Notes: a model not told the origin generated them from the letters alone. A stretch of DNA of 64,000 bases from 66-474 sp035695065 (GCA_035695065.1 DASSEW010000047.1:34839-98838); one strand, 5' to 3'; shown: positions 52,578 through 62,660, counted from the first letter of the stretch. Program-made: numbers and translations.

Positions 52578-53135
52578 ATGGCCACTATCGCTGATGACAA
52601 CCTGATCTGGATCGACCTGGAAATGACCGGTCTCTGCACGGATACCGATTCGATCCTGGAAATCGCCTGCGTGGTCACCGATCGCGAACTCAACGTGCTG
52701 GCGACGGGACCGGAATACGCGATCCGCCACGACGAGATCCGGCTCAACGCAATGGACGACTGGAACCGCAACCAGCACGGCAAATCCGGCTTGTGGCAGC
52801 GCGTGCTGGAATCGGACGTGGACCATGCGCGCGCCGAAGCCGACACGCTGGGGTTCCTGCAGCAATGGGTGCCCCCCGGCAAGTCGCCGATGTGCGGCAA
52901 TTCGATCTGCCAGGATCGTCGCTTTCTCTATCGCCAGATGCCGGCGCTGGAGAAGTATTTCCACTACCGCAACCTGGACGTGTCCACGCTCAAGGAGCTG
53001 GCACGACGCTGGGCACCCGAACTGGCGAAGGGCTTCAGCAAGGAAGCCGCGCACACCGCGCTGTCGGACGTGCAGGATTCGATCGCGGAGTTGCGGTATT
53101 ACCGTGAGCACATGGCGGAGCTTGCGGGGAAGTAG
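52578..53135 (+). CDS. orn: oligoribonuclease
   Basis: 185 residues, the usual length. DEDDh residues: D13 and E15 in WIDLEMTGL, the NSICQDRRFL Asp, and KEAAHTALSDVQDSI with the catalytic His and last Asp. It degrades 2-5-nt RNAs and the pGpG end product of c-di-GMP turnover. A GGGAGGGAGC ribosome site precedes the ATG. Monocistronic, followed by a REP pair. Confidence 0.95.
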   Translation: MATIADDNLIWIDLEMTGLCTDTDSILEIACVVTDRELNVLATGPEYAIRHDEIRLNAMDDWNRNQHGKSGLWQRVLESDVDHARAEADTLGFLQQWVPPGKSPMCGNSICQDRRFLYRQMPALEKYFHYRNLDVSTLKELARRWAPELAKGFSKEAAHTALSDVQDSIAELRYYREHMAELAGK

Positions 53136-53146
53136 CCCCCAAATCC

Positions 53147-53207
53147 GTAGGGCGGGCATTGCCCGCCTTCGAAGTCTCGGATCAGGAAGCGGCGGACGGT
53201 GTCCGCC

Positions 53208-53211
<4 letters not shown>
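53147..53211. repeat. GTAG-headed REP pair
   Basis: GTAGGGCGGGCATTGCCCGCC and inverted GGCGGACGGTGTCCGCCCTAC between the convergent orn and pgl genes. The right arm provides the TAG stop of pgl on the minus strand. Confidence 0.9.
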
Positions 53212-53906
<695 letters not shown>

Positions 53907-53945
53907 AGGTTCAGGAACCCTGATGGCGCAAGGGACATCTCCCAA

Positions 53946-54119
53946 GCGTCACGAGCGAAGGCAGATTGTGCGACGCCGGAGTGCAGGAACCGGAGCGTAC
54001 ACGGACAGTACGTGAGGATTTCCTCGGCCCGAAAAACGGTACGTCCATGTACCGGGCCGGTCGAGCACCAGCTCGCCGGCGCGCAAGATGCCGAGCCCAG
54101 TAGCTTGGAAGATGTTCCT
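53946..54119. other. gnd-pgl intergenic region with hairpins
   Basis: A 174-bp stretch with GAGGA-TT-TCCTC (54014-54025) and a larger hairpin GGCCC...GGTAC-GTCCAT-GTACC-GGGCC (about 54027-54058). They may attenuate or stabilise the gnd-pgl mRNA. No ORF supported. Confidence 0.5.
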
Positions 54120-55052
54120 TCATGTTGCCGTTGGAGGCGGCGTCAGTCCTTCGTGCTTCATCGCATGTCCGCCGAACTCGTTGCGCATGGCCGAAAGCAG
54201 CTTGTCGGAGAACGAATCCGAATCGCGCGAACGCAACCGCTCGATCAGCGCGGCGGTGATGATCGGCGCGGGCACATCCAGATCGATGGCTTCCGCCACC
54301 GTCCAGCGGCCTTCGCCCGAATCCACCACGTACGGCGCGATGCCGTCGAGTCCGGGATTCTTCTTCAGCGCGTCGGCGGTGAGGTCGAGCAGCCACGAAC
54401 GCACCACGCTGCCGTAGCGCCAGATCTGGGTGACCTGCTCAAGGTCCAGCTTGAATTCCTGCTTGTGCTTCAGCACGGAAAGACCTTCGGCGTAGGCCTG
54501 CATCATTCCGTATTCGATGCCGTTGTGGACCATCTTGGTGAAGTGGCCGGAGCCGGTCGGGCCGACGCGGCCCCAGCCGGTGTCCTTGCCTGGCGCCAGC
54601 GCTTCGAAGATCGGCCGCAGGTGTTCGACGACATCCGCGTCGCCGCCGACCATCATGCTGTAGCCTTCCTTCAGGCCCCACACGCCGCCACTGGTGCCGC
54701 AATCGACGTAATGCAGCTTCTGCGCGGACAAGCGCTGCGCGCGCCGCATGGTGTCCTTGTAATTGGAATTGCCGCCGTCGATCACGATGTCGCCGGCCTG
54801 CAATTTCGGGATCAGCGCATCCAGCGTCTGGTCGACGATCTCGCCGGCCGGCACCATCAGCCAGAGAACGCGCGGATCTTTCAGCATGGTGGGCAGCTTT
54901 TCCAGCGCGTCCACCACGTCGCCGCCCTGGTCGGTCAGCCGCTTGCGCGCCTCCGGCATCGGGTCGAAACCGATCACGCGGTGTCCGCCTTTCATCAGCC
55001 GCTGGGCCATGAAGTTGCCCATCTTCCCCAGACCAATCATTCCAAGTTCCAT
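54120..55052 (-). CDS. gnd: 6-phosphogluconate dehydrogenase (short, NAD-type)
   Basis: 310 residues, the short form of the enzyme rather than the 470-residue E. coli type; short forms usually prefer NAD. Rossmann loop GMIGLGKMGNFMAQRL, IDGGNSNYKDT, CGTSGGVWGLKEGY and the catalytic Lys in GSGHFTKMVHNGIEYGMMQAYAEG. It oxidises and decarboxylates 6-phosphogluconate to ribulose 5-phosphate. A GGAG site precedes the ATG. Its promoter region faces the GH94 gene. Confidence 0.92.
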   Translation of the reverse strand: MELGMIGLGKMGNFMAQRLMKGGHRVIGFDPMPEARKRLTDQGGDVVDALEKLPTMLKDPRVLWLMVPAGEIVDQTLDALIPKLQAGDIVIDGGNSNYKDTMRRAQRLSAQKLHYVDCGTSGGVWGLKEGYSMMVGGDADVVEHLRPIFEALAPGKDTGWGRVGPTGSGHFTKMVHNGIEYGMMQAYAEGLSVLKHKQEFKLDLEQVTQIWRYGSVVRSWLLDLTADALKKNPGLDGIAPYVVDSGEGRWTVAEAIDLDVPAPIITAALIERLRSRDSDSFSDKLLSAMRNEFGGHAMKHEGLTPPPTAT

Positions 55053-55216
55053 TCATGGCTCCTTGTGGTGCGGATCGCGCCGGTGGACGACGCAACCGTC
55101 CGATCATACGCCCATCGAAAAAATGTCTCAGGTCAGGACGCCGGATTCCGTGAACATACAGTCCCGCCGGGTACATAATGGGCACTTGTTTGCCGCGACA
55201 AGGAGTCCACCGGCCG

Positions 55217-58200
55217 ATGTCCAGCCAAGGCTGCCCGCGCACCACGCTGCTCGCCAATGGCGAATACGCGGTGATGCTCACCGATGCGGGTTCCGGTTAC
55301 AGCCGCTGGCGCGATCTTGCCATCACGCGCTGGCGCGAGGACACCACCTGCGATCCGTGGGGGAGCTGGTTCTACCTGCGCGACGTGCACGGCGGCAAAG
55401 AGCGCCATCTGTGGCCAGGCGCTCCGTGGTCGTCAACCGTGCAGCCGCTCGGACCGGATGATTCGCAACGCGAATGCCACCTGCTGGAACACGCGGCGCT
55501 GTATGCGCATCGCGACGGCGACCTGACCACCACGCTGGAAGTCGCGCTGCACGGAAGCGATGCGCTGGAAATCCGCGGCATCGGCCTGCGCAACGACGGG
55601 GACACGCCGCGCGAGATCGAAATCACCTCGTATGCCGAGCTGGTGCTCGGAAACCAGCAGGGCGATGCCTCGCATCCTGCGTTCTCCAAGATGTTCGTGC
55701 AGACGCATCGCGAAGGCGACGTGCTGCTCGCGACGCGGCGCAAGCGCGATCCGCCCGAGCCAGACGTGTGGGCCGCGCACGGGGTGGTGGTGGATGGCGA
55801 GGCGCTCGGTGCAGCGCAATGGGAAACCGATCGCCTGGCGTTCATCGGCCGCGACCGCACGCCGCGTTCGCCGCAGGCGCTGGACGAGGGCGCGAAGTTG
55901 TCCGGCACGGTCGGCACCGTGCTCGATCCGATTTTTTCCCTGCGCGTGCGCGTGCGCGTCCCGGCGCGTTCAACGCGACGGGTTGCGTTCCTCACCGCGG
56001 CGGCGGCGAAGCGCGATGAAGTACTTGAACTGGTGTCGCGGAATGCGAATGTCGGCGCGTGCGCGGACGTGTTCGCGAAAGCGCGGGGCGAATGCGCATC
56101 GCGCCTGCGCTCGCTCGGGATCAGTGATGAGGAAGCGCGCGACTTCCGCCGACTTGCCGACGCATTGCTCTACAGCGATCCGGCATTGCGCGCCGCGCCC
56201 GGAGTGCTGGCGCAAGGCGAGGGCGGCGCGCCGGTGCTGTGGGCGAAAGGCATTTCCGGCGACCTGCCGATCGTGCTGTTGCGACTGGGCGATACCTCGC
56301 AGTCCTCGTTGTTGCAGCAGTTGTTGAGCGCGCAGGCGTATTGGCGTTCCAGACAATTGCCGGCCGACCTCGTCGTGTTGAACGAAGCTTCTGGCGATGC
56401 CGCAGCTTCGCTGCAGCAGCAACTCGAAGCCCTCACTGCACAGGCGGCGGACGGCAAGCCGGACAAGGCTCAAGGTTCGGTGTTCGTGCTGCGCGGCGAT
56501 CAGGTGGACAATCGCCTGCGCAACGGCCTGCTGACCGTCGCGCGCATCGTGCTGGATGGGAAGAACGGGGAGTTGAAAGCGCAGATTGCGAGGCTTCCCC
56601 GGCCGAATGGGTTTCAGAATCCGTCATCCCGGCCACGGAGCTCCCGGCCATGGATGGCAGCTCTTGGCCGGGATCCAGAACCATGGAGGGTAAAGCCACT
56701 GGATCCCGGCCTGCGCCGGGATGACGAACACAAGCACTACGCACGCGCATCATTCTCCAGCGAGCGTAAGTCTGAGCAGTTGGAAGACTTCAACGGCCTC
56801 GGCGGTTTCAGCGCGGATGGCCTCGAATACGTCACCGTGCTGCGCGACGGACAGAGCACGCCGATGCCGTGGTCGCAGCTCGTGGCCAACCCGGATTTCG
56901 GATTCCTCGCCACCACGACCGGTGGCGGTTACTGCTGGGCCGTCAACAGCCAGCAGAACCAGATCACGCATTGGTCCAACGATCCGGTGTGCGATCCGCC
57001 ATCCGAAGTCTTGTACCTGCGCGACACGGAGACCGGCGCGCTGTGGTCGGCCACTGCCTCTCCGATCCGCGTACAGGATTCAACGTACGTCGCGCGTTTC
57101 GGTCCGGGCTACGCGAAATTCGAAACCGTGGCTCACGGCATCGAGTCGGAACTGCTGCAATTCGTGCCGGTTGCAGGATGCATCAAGGTCTCACGGCTGC
57201 GCCTGCGCAACCGCAGCGGTCGTGCGCGCACGCTGGACGTCACGGCTTACGTGCGCTGGGCACTGGGCGCGATCGGCACCGATGCCGCGCCATTCGGCAT
57301 CACGTCTTTCGACAAGCAGGCGAATGCCTTGCTTGCGAGTAATCGCTGGCGCGACCCGCTCGCTGATCGCGTCGCCTTCGCCGCTTTCGACAAGGCGCCG
57401 GATTCCTGCACCGGCGATCGCGGCGAGTTCCTCGGCCGTCATGGTGCATTGGAAGCACCCGCCGCATTGACCGGCGAGCAACCGCTCTCGAACCATACGG
57501 GAGCAGGCCTCGATCCTTGTGCGGCCTTGCAGACCCACGTCGAGCTCGCACCCGACGGCGAGGCTGAAATCGTATTCATGCTGGGCGAAGGCGCGGATCG
57601 GGTGCAGGCTCTCGATCTCGTGCGGCATTGGCGCGGGGCCGATCTGGATACAGCGTTCGCAGAAGTGCAGGAACAATGGAACGCCACGCTCGACGCGGTG
57701 CAGGTGCGCACGCCCGATCCGCAGATGGATCGGCTGTTGAACCGCTGCCTGCTGTATCAGGTGCTCGCGTGTCGCTTGTGGGCGCGCACCGCGTTCTACC
57801 AGGCCAGCGGCGCCTATGGTTTCCGCGACCAGTTGCAGGACGTCGGCGCGCTGTGCGTGGCGCGGCCGGATCTCGCGCGCGAACACATCCTGCGCGCGGC
57901 GGCGCGGCAGTTCGTCGAAGGCGACGTGCAGCACTGGTGGCTGCCGCCGGACGGGCGCGGCGTGCGCACCCGCATGACCGATGATCGCCTATGGCTGCCT
58001 TACATCCTCGCGCATTACATGCGGACCACCGGCGACACACGCGTGCTGGACGAGGACGTGCCGTTCGTGCAGGGCGATGTGCTGAAGCCCGGCGAGACCG
58101 ATTCGTTCTTCGCGCCGCAGGCGGCGCGGGAATCCGGCACGCTGTTCGAACATTGTGCGCGCGCGATCGAAGTCAGCATGCAAAACGGCGCGCATGGTTT

Positions 58201-59185
58201 GCCGTTGATGGGCACCGGCGACTGGAACGACGGCATGAACCGCGTCGGCATCGGCGGCAAGGGCGAGAGCGTGTGGCTCGGCTGGTTTCTCTGTGACGTG
58301 CTGGAGGAGTTCGTGACGATCGCCGAACAACGCGGCGAGACGCAGCGCGCGCAGGCCTGGCGCAAACACGCCGATGATCTGCGCGACGCGCTCGATCGCG
58401 CCTGGGATGGCGAATGGTACCGGCGCGCGTACTACGACGATGGCACGCCGCTGGGCTCGCGCGGAAATCGCGAATGCATGATCGATTCGCTGGCGCAGTC
58501 CTGGAGCGTGATCTCCGGCGACGGCGAACCTGCGCGCGCCGAACGCGCGATGCGCGCGGTGGGCGAGCGCCTGGTGCGCGAGGAAGACGGCCTGGTCGCG
58601 CTGTTCACGCCACCGTTCGACAGGACGAAGCACGACCCCGGCTACATCAAGGGGTATCCGCCGGGCCTGCGCGAAAATGGTGGCCAGTACACGCACGGCT
58701 CGATCTGGTCGGCGATCGCTTTCGCGATGCTGGGCGAGGGCGACACCGCGCACCAGTTGTTCCGCATTTTCGATCCGCTGCGCCACACGCAATCACCCGA
58801 AGGTACCGAGCGCTACAAGGTCGAACCCTACGTCGCGTGCGCGGATGTCTATTCGGTTGAACCGCACGTCGGCCGCGGCGGCTGGACCTGGTACTCGGGT
58901 TCGGCCGGCTGGCTGTATCGCGCGGGCCTCGAATGGCTGCTGGGATTCCGCCTGCAGGGCGACACGCTGCGCATGGAGCCGTGCATTCCGAAACCCTGGA
59001 ATGGTTTCGAGGTGGAATATCGCCATGGATCGTCGCGCTACACGATCGAAGTGGAGAATCCGGATCACGTATGCCGCGGCGTGGCGCGCGTGGAGCTTGA
59101 CGGTGAGAAGGTGAACGATGCGAACGCGATTCCGCTGAAAGATGACGGTGCCATCCACCACATCAAGATGACGCTGGGCCCTTAG
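55217..59185 (+). CDS. GH94-type protein, C-terminal half of a cyclic glucan synthase-like enzyme
   Basis: 1322 residues from the ATG at 55217 (AAGGAG upstream). Two supersandwich repeats begin LLANGEYAVMLTDAGSGYSRW and about residue 550 (YVTVLRDGQ...GGGYCWA), followed by the GH94 (alpha/alpha)6 domain with YGFRDQLQDV and GTGDWNDGMNRVG, whose Asp is the expected catalytic acid. In NdvB-type cyclic beta-1,2-glucan synthases these regions follow a membrane GT84 domain, which is missing here. It could phosphorolyse or trim beta-glucans, feeding glucose 1-phosphate to the sugar cluster. A 105-bp repeat adds 35 residues (about 469-504). The stop TAG is in a REP. Confidence 0.82.
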   Translation: MSSQGCPRTTLLANGEYAVMLTDAGSGYSRWRDLAITRWREDTTCDPWGSWFYLRDVHGGKERHLWPGAPWSSTVQPLGPDDSQRECHLLEHAALYAHRDGDLTTTLEVALHGSDALEIRGIGLRNDGDTPREIEITSYAELVLGNQQGDASHPAFSKMFVQTHREGDVLLATRRKRDPPEPDVWAAHGVVVDGEALGAAQWETDRLAFIGRDRTPRSPQALDEGAKLSGTVGTVLDPIFSLRVRVRVPARSTRRVAFLTAAAAKRDEVLELVSRNANVGACADVFAKARGECASRLRSLGISDEEARDFRRLADALLYSDPALRAAPGVLAQGEGGAPVLWAKGISGDLPIVLLRLGDTSQSSLLQQLLSAQAYWRSRQLPADLVVLNEASGDAAASLQQQLEALTAQAADGKPDKAQGSVFVLRGDQVDNRLRNGLLTVARIVLDGKNGELKAQIARLPRPNGFQNPSSRPRSSRPWMAALGRDPEPWRVKPLDPGLRRDDEHKHYARASFSSERKSEQLEDFNGLGGFSADGLEYVTVLRDGQSTPMPWSQLVANPDFGFLATTTGGGYCWAVNSQQNQITHWSNDPVCDPPSEVLYLRDTETGALWSATASPIRVQDSTYVARFGPGYAKFETVAHGIESELLQFVPVAGCIKVSRLRLRNRSGRARTLDVTAYVRWALGAIGTDAAPFGITSFDKQANALLASNRWRDPLADRVAFAAFDKAPDSCTGDRGEFLGRHGALEAPAALTGEQPLSNHTGAGLDPCAALQTHVELAPDGEAEIVFMLGEGADRVQALDLVRHWRGADLDTAFAEVQEQWNATLDAVQVRTPDPQMDRLLNRCLLYQVLACRLWARTAFYQASGAYGFRDQLQDVGALCVARPDLAREHILRAAARQFVEGDVQHWWLPPDGRGVRTRMTDDRLWLPYILAHYMRTTGDTRVLDEDVPFVQGDVLKPGETDSFFAPQAARESGTLFEHCARAIEVSMQNGAHGLPLMGTGDWNDGMNRVGIGGKGESVWLGWFLCDVLEEFVTIAEQRGETQRAQAWRKHADDLRDALDRAWDGEWYRRAYYDDGTPLGSRGNRECMIDSLAQSWSVISGDGEPARAERAMRAVGERLVREEDGLVALFTPPFDRTKHDPGYIKGYPPGLRENGGQYTHGSIWSAIAFAMLGEGDTAHQLFRIFDPLRHTQSPEGTERYKVEPYVACADVYSVEPHVGRGGWTWYSGSAGWLYRAGLEWLLGFRLQGDTLRMEPCIPKPWNGFEVEYRHGSSRYTIEVENPDHVCRGVARVELDGEKVNDANAIPLKDDGAIHHIKMTLGP
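56622..56726. repeat. CGTCAT...ATGACG repeat inserted in frame in the GH94 gene
   Basis: 105 bp (35 codons) with ends CGTCATCCCGGCCACG and GCCTGCGCCGGGATGACG. Same family as 31197-31276; its inner part shares a 32-nt identity with the hairpin array at 23543-23574. The encoded Arg/Pro/Ser/Trp-rich segment has no counterpart in the protein family. Confidence 0.92.
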
Positions 59186-59232
59186 GGCGGACACTTTCCG
59201 CCGTTCCAACATGGCGGCAGTGCCCGCCCTAC
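59182..59232. repeat. REP pair between the GH94 gene and zwf
   Basis: TTAGGGCGGACACTTTCCGCC and inverted GGCGGCAGTGCCCGCCCTAC. The left arm has a TTAG head whose TAG is the GH94 stop codon; an ATG inside the right arm could be mistaken for the zwf start. Confidence 0.85.
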
Positions 59233-59249
59233 ACCTGAAGGACTCAAGA

Positions 59250-60644
59250 GTGGCCATAAAATCCGATGCCTTCGTCTTCTTCGGCGCCACCGGCGATCTC
59301 GCCTACAAGCAGATCTTCCCGGCGCTGCAGGCGCTGATCCAGAACGAAAAATTCGACCTGCCGATCATCGGCGTGGCGCGTTCGGACTGGAACCTCGAAC
59401 GGCTGCGCGATCGCGCGCGCGCCAGCCTGCGCGAGCACGGCGGCATGGACGAGAAGGCCGCGCGCAAACTGTGCAAGCTGCTGCGTTTCGTCAACGGCGA
59501 CTACAACGATCCGGCGACTTTCGCGCAATTGCGCAAGGAGCTCGGCGACGCGAAGCATCCGTTGCATTACCTCGCCATTCCGCCGAGCCTGTTCGAGGTG
59601 GTGGTCAAGCACCTCGACGAATCCGGTTCCGCGCAGGGCGCGCGGGTGGTGGTGGAGAAACCGTTCGGGCGCGACCTGCGTTCGGCGCGCGAACTCAACG
59701 CCACGCTGCACCGGATTTTCCCGGAAGACGCGATCTTCCGCATCGACCATTACCTCGGCAAGGAAGCGGTGCAGAACCTGCTGTACTTCCGTTTCGCCAA
59801 TTCCTTCCTCGAACCGGTCTGGAATCGCACCTACATCGAGAGCGTGCAGATCACCATGGCCGAGGCCTTCGGCGTGCAGGGCCGCGGCAGCTTCTACGAG
59901 GAAGTCGGGGCGCTGCGCGACGTGGTGCAGAACCACATGCTGCAGGTGCTGGTGCTGCTGACAATGGATGCGCCGACCGGGCGCGACGCCGAGGCGATCC
60001 GCAGCGAGCGGCAGCGCCTGCTGCGCGCGATCCGCCCGCTCGACCCGGATGAAGTGGTGCGCGGCCAGTTCGAAGGTTACCGGCACGAGGCAGGCGTCGC
60101 GCGCAATTCGCAGGTGGAGACCTTCGCCGCGTTGAGGCTGCACATCGACACCTGGCGCTGGGCCGGCGTGCCGTTCTACATCCGCGCCGGCAAGGAAATG
60201 CCGGTCACCTGCACGGAAGTGTTCGTGAGCCTGAAGTGCCCGCCGCTCAACGTGTTCGACAAGATCGAAGCGGAGCAGGCCAACTACTTCCGCTTCCGGC
60301 TGAGCCCGGACGTGGTCATCTCCACCGGCGCACGCGTGAAGAAGCCGGGCGAGGCGATGCGCGGCGAGAACGTGGAATTGATCGCGCGCCAGCAACCCAA
60401 GCGCGTGCGCCTGCCTTATGCGCGCCTGCTCGGCGACGCGCTGCGCGGCGACGCGGAGCTTTTCGGGCGCGACGACGGCATCGAAGCAGCATGGCGCATC
60501 ATCGATCCCGCCTTGAACGACGCCGAGCCGGTGACGCGCTACAAGCCGGGGACGTGGGGCCCTTCCGCGTCCGACAAACTGATCGCGCCGGACGGCGGCT
60601 GGCACAACCCGGTGGTGGCCAAGACGCCCGCGAAATCGAAATGA
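59250..60644 (+). CDS. zwf: glucose-6-phosphate 1-dehydrogenase
   Basis: 464 residues from a GTG at 59250 with AAGGA upstream; the in-frame ATG at 59211 lies in the REP and would add a non-family tail. NADP site FFGATGDLAYKQIFPAL, substrate/catalytic motif RIDHYLGKEAVQNLLYFRF, and VPFYIRAGKEMPV. It makes 6-phosphogluconolactone, the substrate of pgl. The stop overlaps the HAD gene start (ATGA). Confidence 0.93.
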   Translation: MAIKSDAFVFFGATGDLAYKQIFPALQALIQNEKFDLPIIGVARSDWNLERLRDRARASLREHGGMDEKAARKLCKLLRFVNGDYNDPATFAQLRKELGDAKHPLHYLAIPPSLFEVVVKHLDESGSAQGARVVVEKPFGRDLRSARELNATLHRIFPEDAIFRIDHYLGKEAVQNLLYFRFANSFLEPVWNRTYIESVQITMAEAFGVQGRGSFYEEVGALRDVVQNHMLQVLVLLTMDAPTGRDAEAIRSERQRLLRAIRPLDPDEVVRGQFEGYRHEAGVARNSQVETFAALRLHIDTWRWAGVPFYIRAGKEMPVTCTEVFVSLKCPPLNVFDKIEAEQANYFRFRLSPDVVISTGARVKKPGEAMRGENVELIARQQPKRVRLPYARLLGDALRGDAELFGRDDGIEAAWRIIDPALNDAEPVTRYKPGTWGPSASDKLIAPDGGWHNPVVAKTPAKSK

Positions 60645-61309
60645 GCGCAACGCACGACACGGTGTTCCTGTTCGACGTGGACGACACGTTGCTGGACAAC
60701 GACGGCATCAATGCCGATCTCGATGCGCACATCGAGCGCGTGTTCGGCGCGGACGCGCGCAAGCTCTACCGCGACATCTACGAATCGCTGCGCGATGAAT
60801 TGCATTACGCCGATTACCTCGGCGCGATCCAGCGCTTCCGCGTGCAATGCGGAGACGAGGTGCGCGCGCAGGACCTCGGCGCGTGGCTGCTGGAGTATCC
60901 GTTCGCGGAGCGCCTGTATCCGCAAGCACTGGATGCGATCGCGCACGTTTCGCAGTTCGGCCCGGCGGTCGTGCTGTCCGACGGCGATGCCGTGCTGCAG
61001 CCGCGCAAGATCAGCGCCTCCGGCATCGCCGACGCGGTGGACGGCAACGTGCTGGTCTACGTGCACAAGGAAACCATGCTGGACGATGTCGAGCGTCGCT
61101 TTCCCTCGCGGCATTACGTGATGTTCGAGGACAAGCTGCGCGTGCTGGATGCGCTCAAGCAACACTGGCGGGAACGGCTGACCACGGTGTTCGTGCGCCA
61201 GGGCCACTACGCACACGATCCGCAACTGATCGCGGAGTATCCGCCGGCACAGGTTTCGCTGGAAGGCATCGGCGAATTGATCCGATGCACGGCTTATGAT
61301 TTCAAGTAG
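60641..61309 (+). CDS. HAD-superfamily hydrolase
   Basis: 222 residues. The nucleophile/acid pair is D12 and D14 in FLFDVDDTLLDND; motif II Ser or Thr lies in VVLSDGD, and the acidic motif IV in VMFEDKLR. The helical cap (about 20-95) is of C1 type. It overlaps zwf by 4 bp, so it is cotranscribed, and a sugar phosphate from the pathway is the natural guess for substrate. The stop TAG is part of a REP (GTAGGGCGGG). Confidence 0.85.
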   Translation: MSATHDTVFLFDVDDTLLDNDGINADLDAHIERVFGADARKLYRDIYESLRDELHYADYLGAIQRFRVQCGDEVRAQDLGAWLLEYPFAERLYPQALDAIAHVSQFGPAVVLSDGDAVLQPRKISASGIADAVDGNVLVYVHKETMLDDVERRFPSRHYVMFEDKLRVLDALKQHWRERLTTVFVRQGHYAHDPQLIAEYPPAQVSLEGIGELIRCTAYDFK

Positions 61310-61345
61310 GGCGGGCATTGCCCGCCGCGGCGGATGGTGCCCGCG
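61306..61345 (+). repeat. GTAG-headed REP
   Basis: GTAGGGCGGGCATTGCCCGCC followed by a degenerate second arm (GGCGGATGGTGCCCGCG). TAG of the head is the stop codon of the HAD gene. Confidence 0.85.
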
Positions 61346-61394
61346 CCGCGATTTTCCCGAATTGCATTGAATGGCCATGACCAAGGAGTCATCC

Positions 61395-62495
61395 ATGAAT
61401 CCCACCCAGGAACTGCACGAACTTGGCCAGAGCCTCTGGCTCGACAACATCACCCGCGGCATCCTCGACGACGGCACGCTGAAGCGTTACATCAACGACG
61501 ATTCGGTCACCGGGCTCACATCGAATCCGACGATCTTCGACCACGCGATCGCCGGCGGCGACGATTACGACGAGCAGATCGCGCACGTTGCCGTGCTGGG
61601 CAAGTCCGGCGAAGACGCGTTCTTCGAACTGGCGATGCAGGACCTGACCCGCGCGGCCGACCTGTTCCAGAAGATCCACAGGAAGACGCAGGGCGTGGAC
61701 GGCTGGGTCTCGCTGGAGCTTTCGCCACTGCTGGCCGACGACACGCAAGGTTCCATCGATGCAGCGAAACGGCTGCACGCGCAGGCCAGGCGCGAAAATC
61801 TCTTCATCAAGATCCCGGGCACGCCCGCGGGCGTGCCGGCGATCGAGGAATCCATCTTCAACGGCGTGCCGATCAACGTCACGCTGCTGTTCTCGCGCGA
61901 GCAGTATCTTGCCGCCGCGAATGCCTACATGCGCGGCATCGAGCGGCGCATCGAGGCCGGCCTCGATCCGAAGATCGGCTCCGTCGCCTCGCTCTTCGTC
62001 AGCCGCTGGGACGTGGCGGTGAAAGACAAGGTGCCCGAGGAATTGCGGAACCGGCTCGGCATCGCGATCGCGCAGCACACCTACAAGGCCTATTGCGAAC
62101 TGCTGGAATCGGATCGCTGGAAGAAGCTCGAAGCCGCCGGCGCGCTGCCGCAACGCATGCTCTGGGCCAGCACCGGCACCAAGGATCCGAAGGCCTCCGA
62201 CACGCTCTACATCGAGGCACTGGCCGCGCCCGCCACCATCAACACCATGCCGGACAAGACGCTCGTCGCGTTTGCCGAGCACGGCCGCGTGGGCCAGCCG
62301 ATGCGCGAAGACGGCGGTGATTGCGAGCAGGTGATCGCGCGCTTCAAGCAGGCCGGTATCGACGATGCGCAGCTCGGGGAACAGTTGCAGCGCGAAGGCA
62401 AGGAATCCTTCGACAAGTCATGGAGCGAACTGCTGAAGCGCATCGCCGACAAGGCCGCGAAGGTTACGGGCGGACGCAGCGCGCGGCAGTCGTAG
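61395..62495 (+). CDS. tal: transaldolase
   Basis: 366 residues from the ATG at 61395, with AAGGAGT upstream (two in-frame ATGs lie 18-24 bp earlier). Motifs: VTGLTSNPTIFDHAI, VSLELSPLLADDTQGSI, and the Schiff-base Lys in LFIKIPGTPAGVPAI, of the longer bacterial transaldolase subfamily (TIGR00876-like). It moves a dihydroxyacetone unit between sugar phosphates, connecting to pgi products. The stop TAG lies in GTAGGCGGACATTG, a REP head missing one G. Confidence 0.93.
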   Translation: MNPTQELHELGQSLWLDNITRGILDDGTLKRYINDDSVTGLTSNPTIFDHAIAGGDDYDEQIAHVAVLGKSGEDAFFELAMQDLTRAADLFQKIHRKTQGVDGWVSLELSPLLADDTQGSIDAAKRLHAQARRENLFIKIPGTPAGVPAIEESIFNGVPINVTLLFSREQYLAAANAYMRGIERRIEAGLDPKIGSVASLFVSRWDVAVKDKVPEELRNRLGIAIAQHTYKAYCELLESDRWKKLEAAGALPQRMLWASTGTKDPKASDTLYIEALAAPATINTMPDKTLVAFAEHGRVGQPMREDGGDCEQVIARFKQAGIDDAQLGEQLQREGKESFDKSWSELLKRIADKAAKVTGGRSARQS

Positions 62496-62598
62496 GCGGA
62501 CATTGCCCGCCGCGGCCGAACCGTAGGGCGGAGATTGCCCGCCGCGGCCGAATCGTAGGGCGGGCATTGCCCGCCGCGGCGGACGGTGTGTCCGCCCT
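62492..62598. repeat. tandem REP cluster between tal and pgi
   Basis: Three direct units, GTAGGCGGACATTGCCCGCC, GTAGGGCGGAGATTGCCCGCC and GTAGGGCGGGCATTGCCCGCC, each followed by GCGGCCGAA-like linkers, then a final inverted arm GGCGGACGGTGTGTCCGCCC. Confidence 0.9.
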
Positions 62599-62660
62599 TC
62601 GCGGGGCATTCCCGTCCGTCCCCGTAAATCGGTATCAACAAAGCCTTGGAGAATCCTGGA

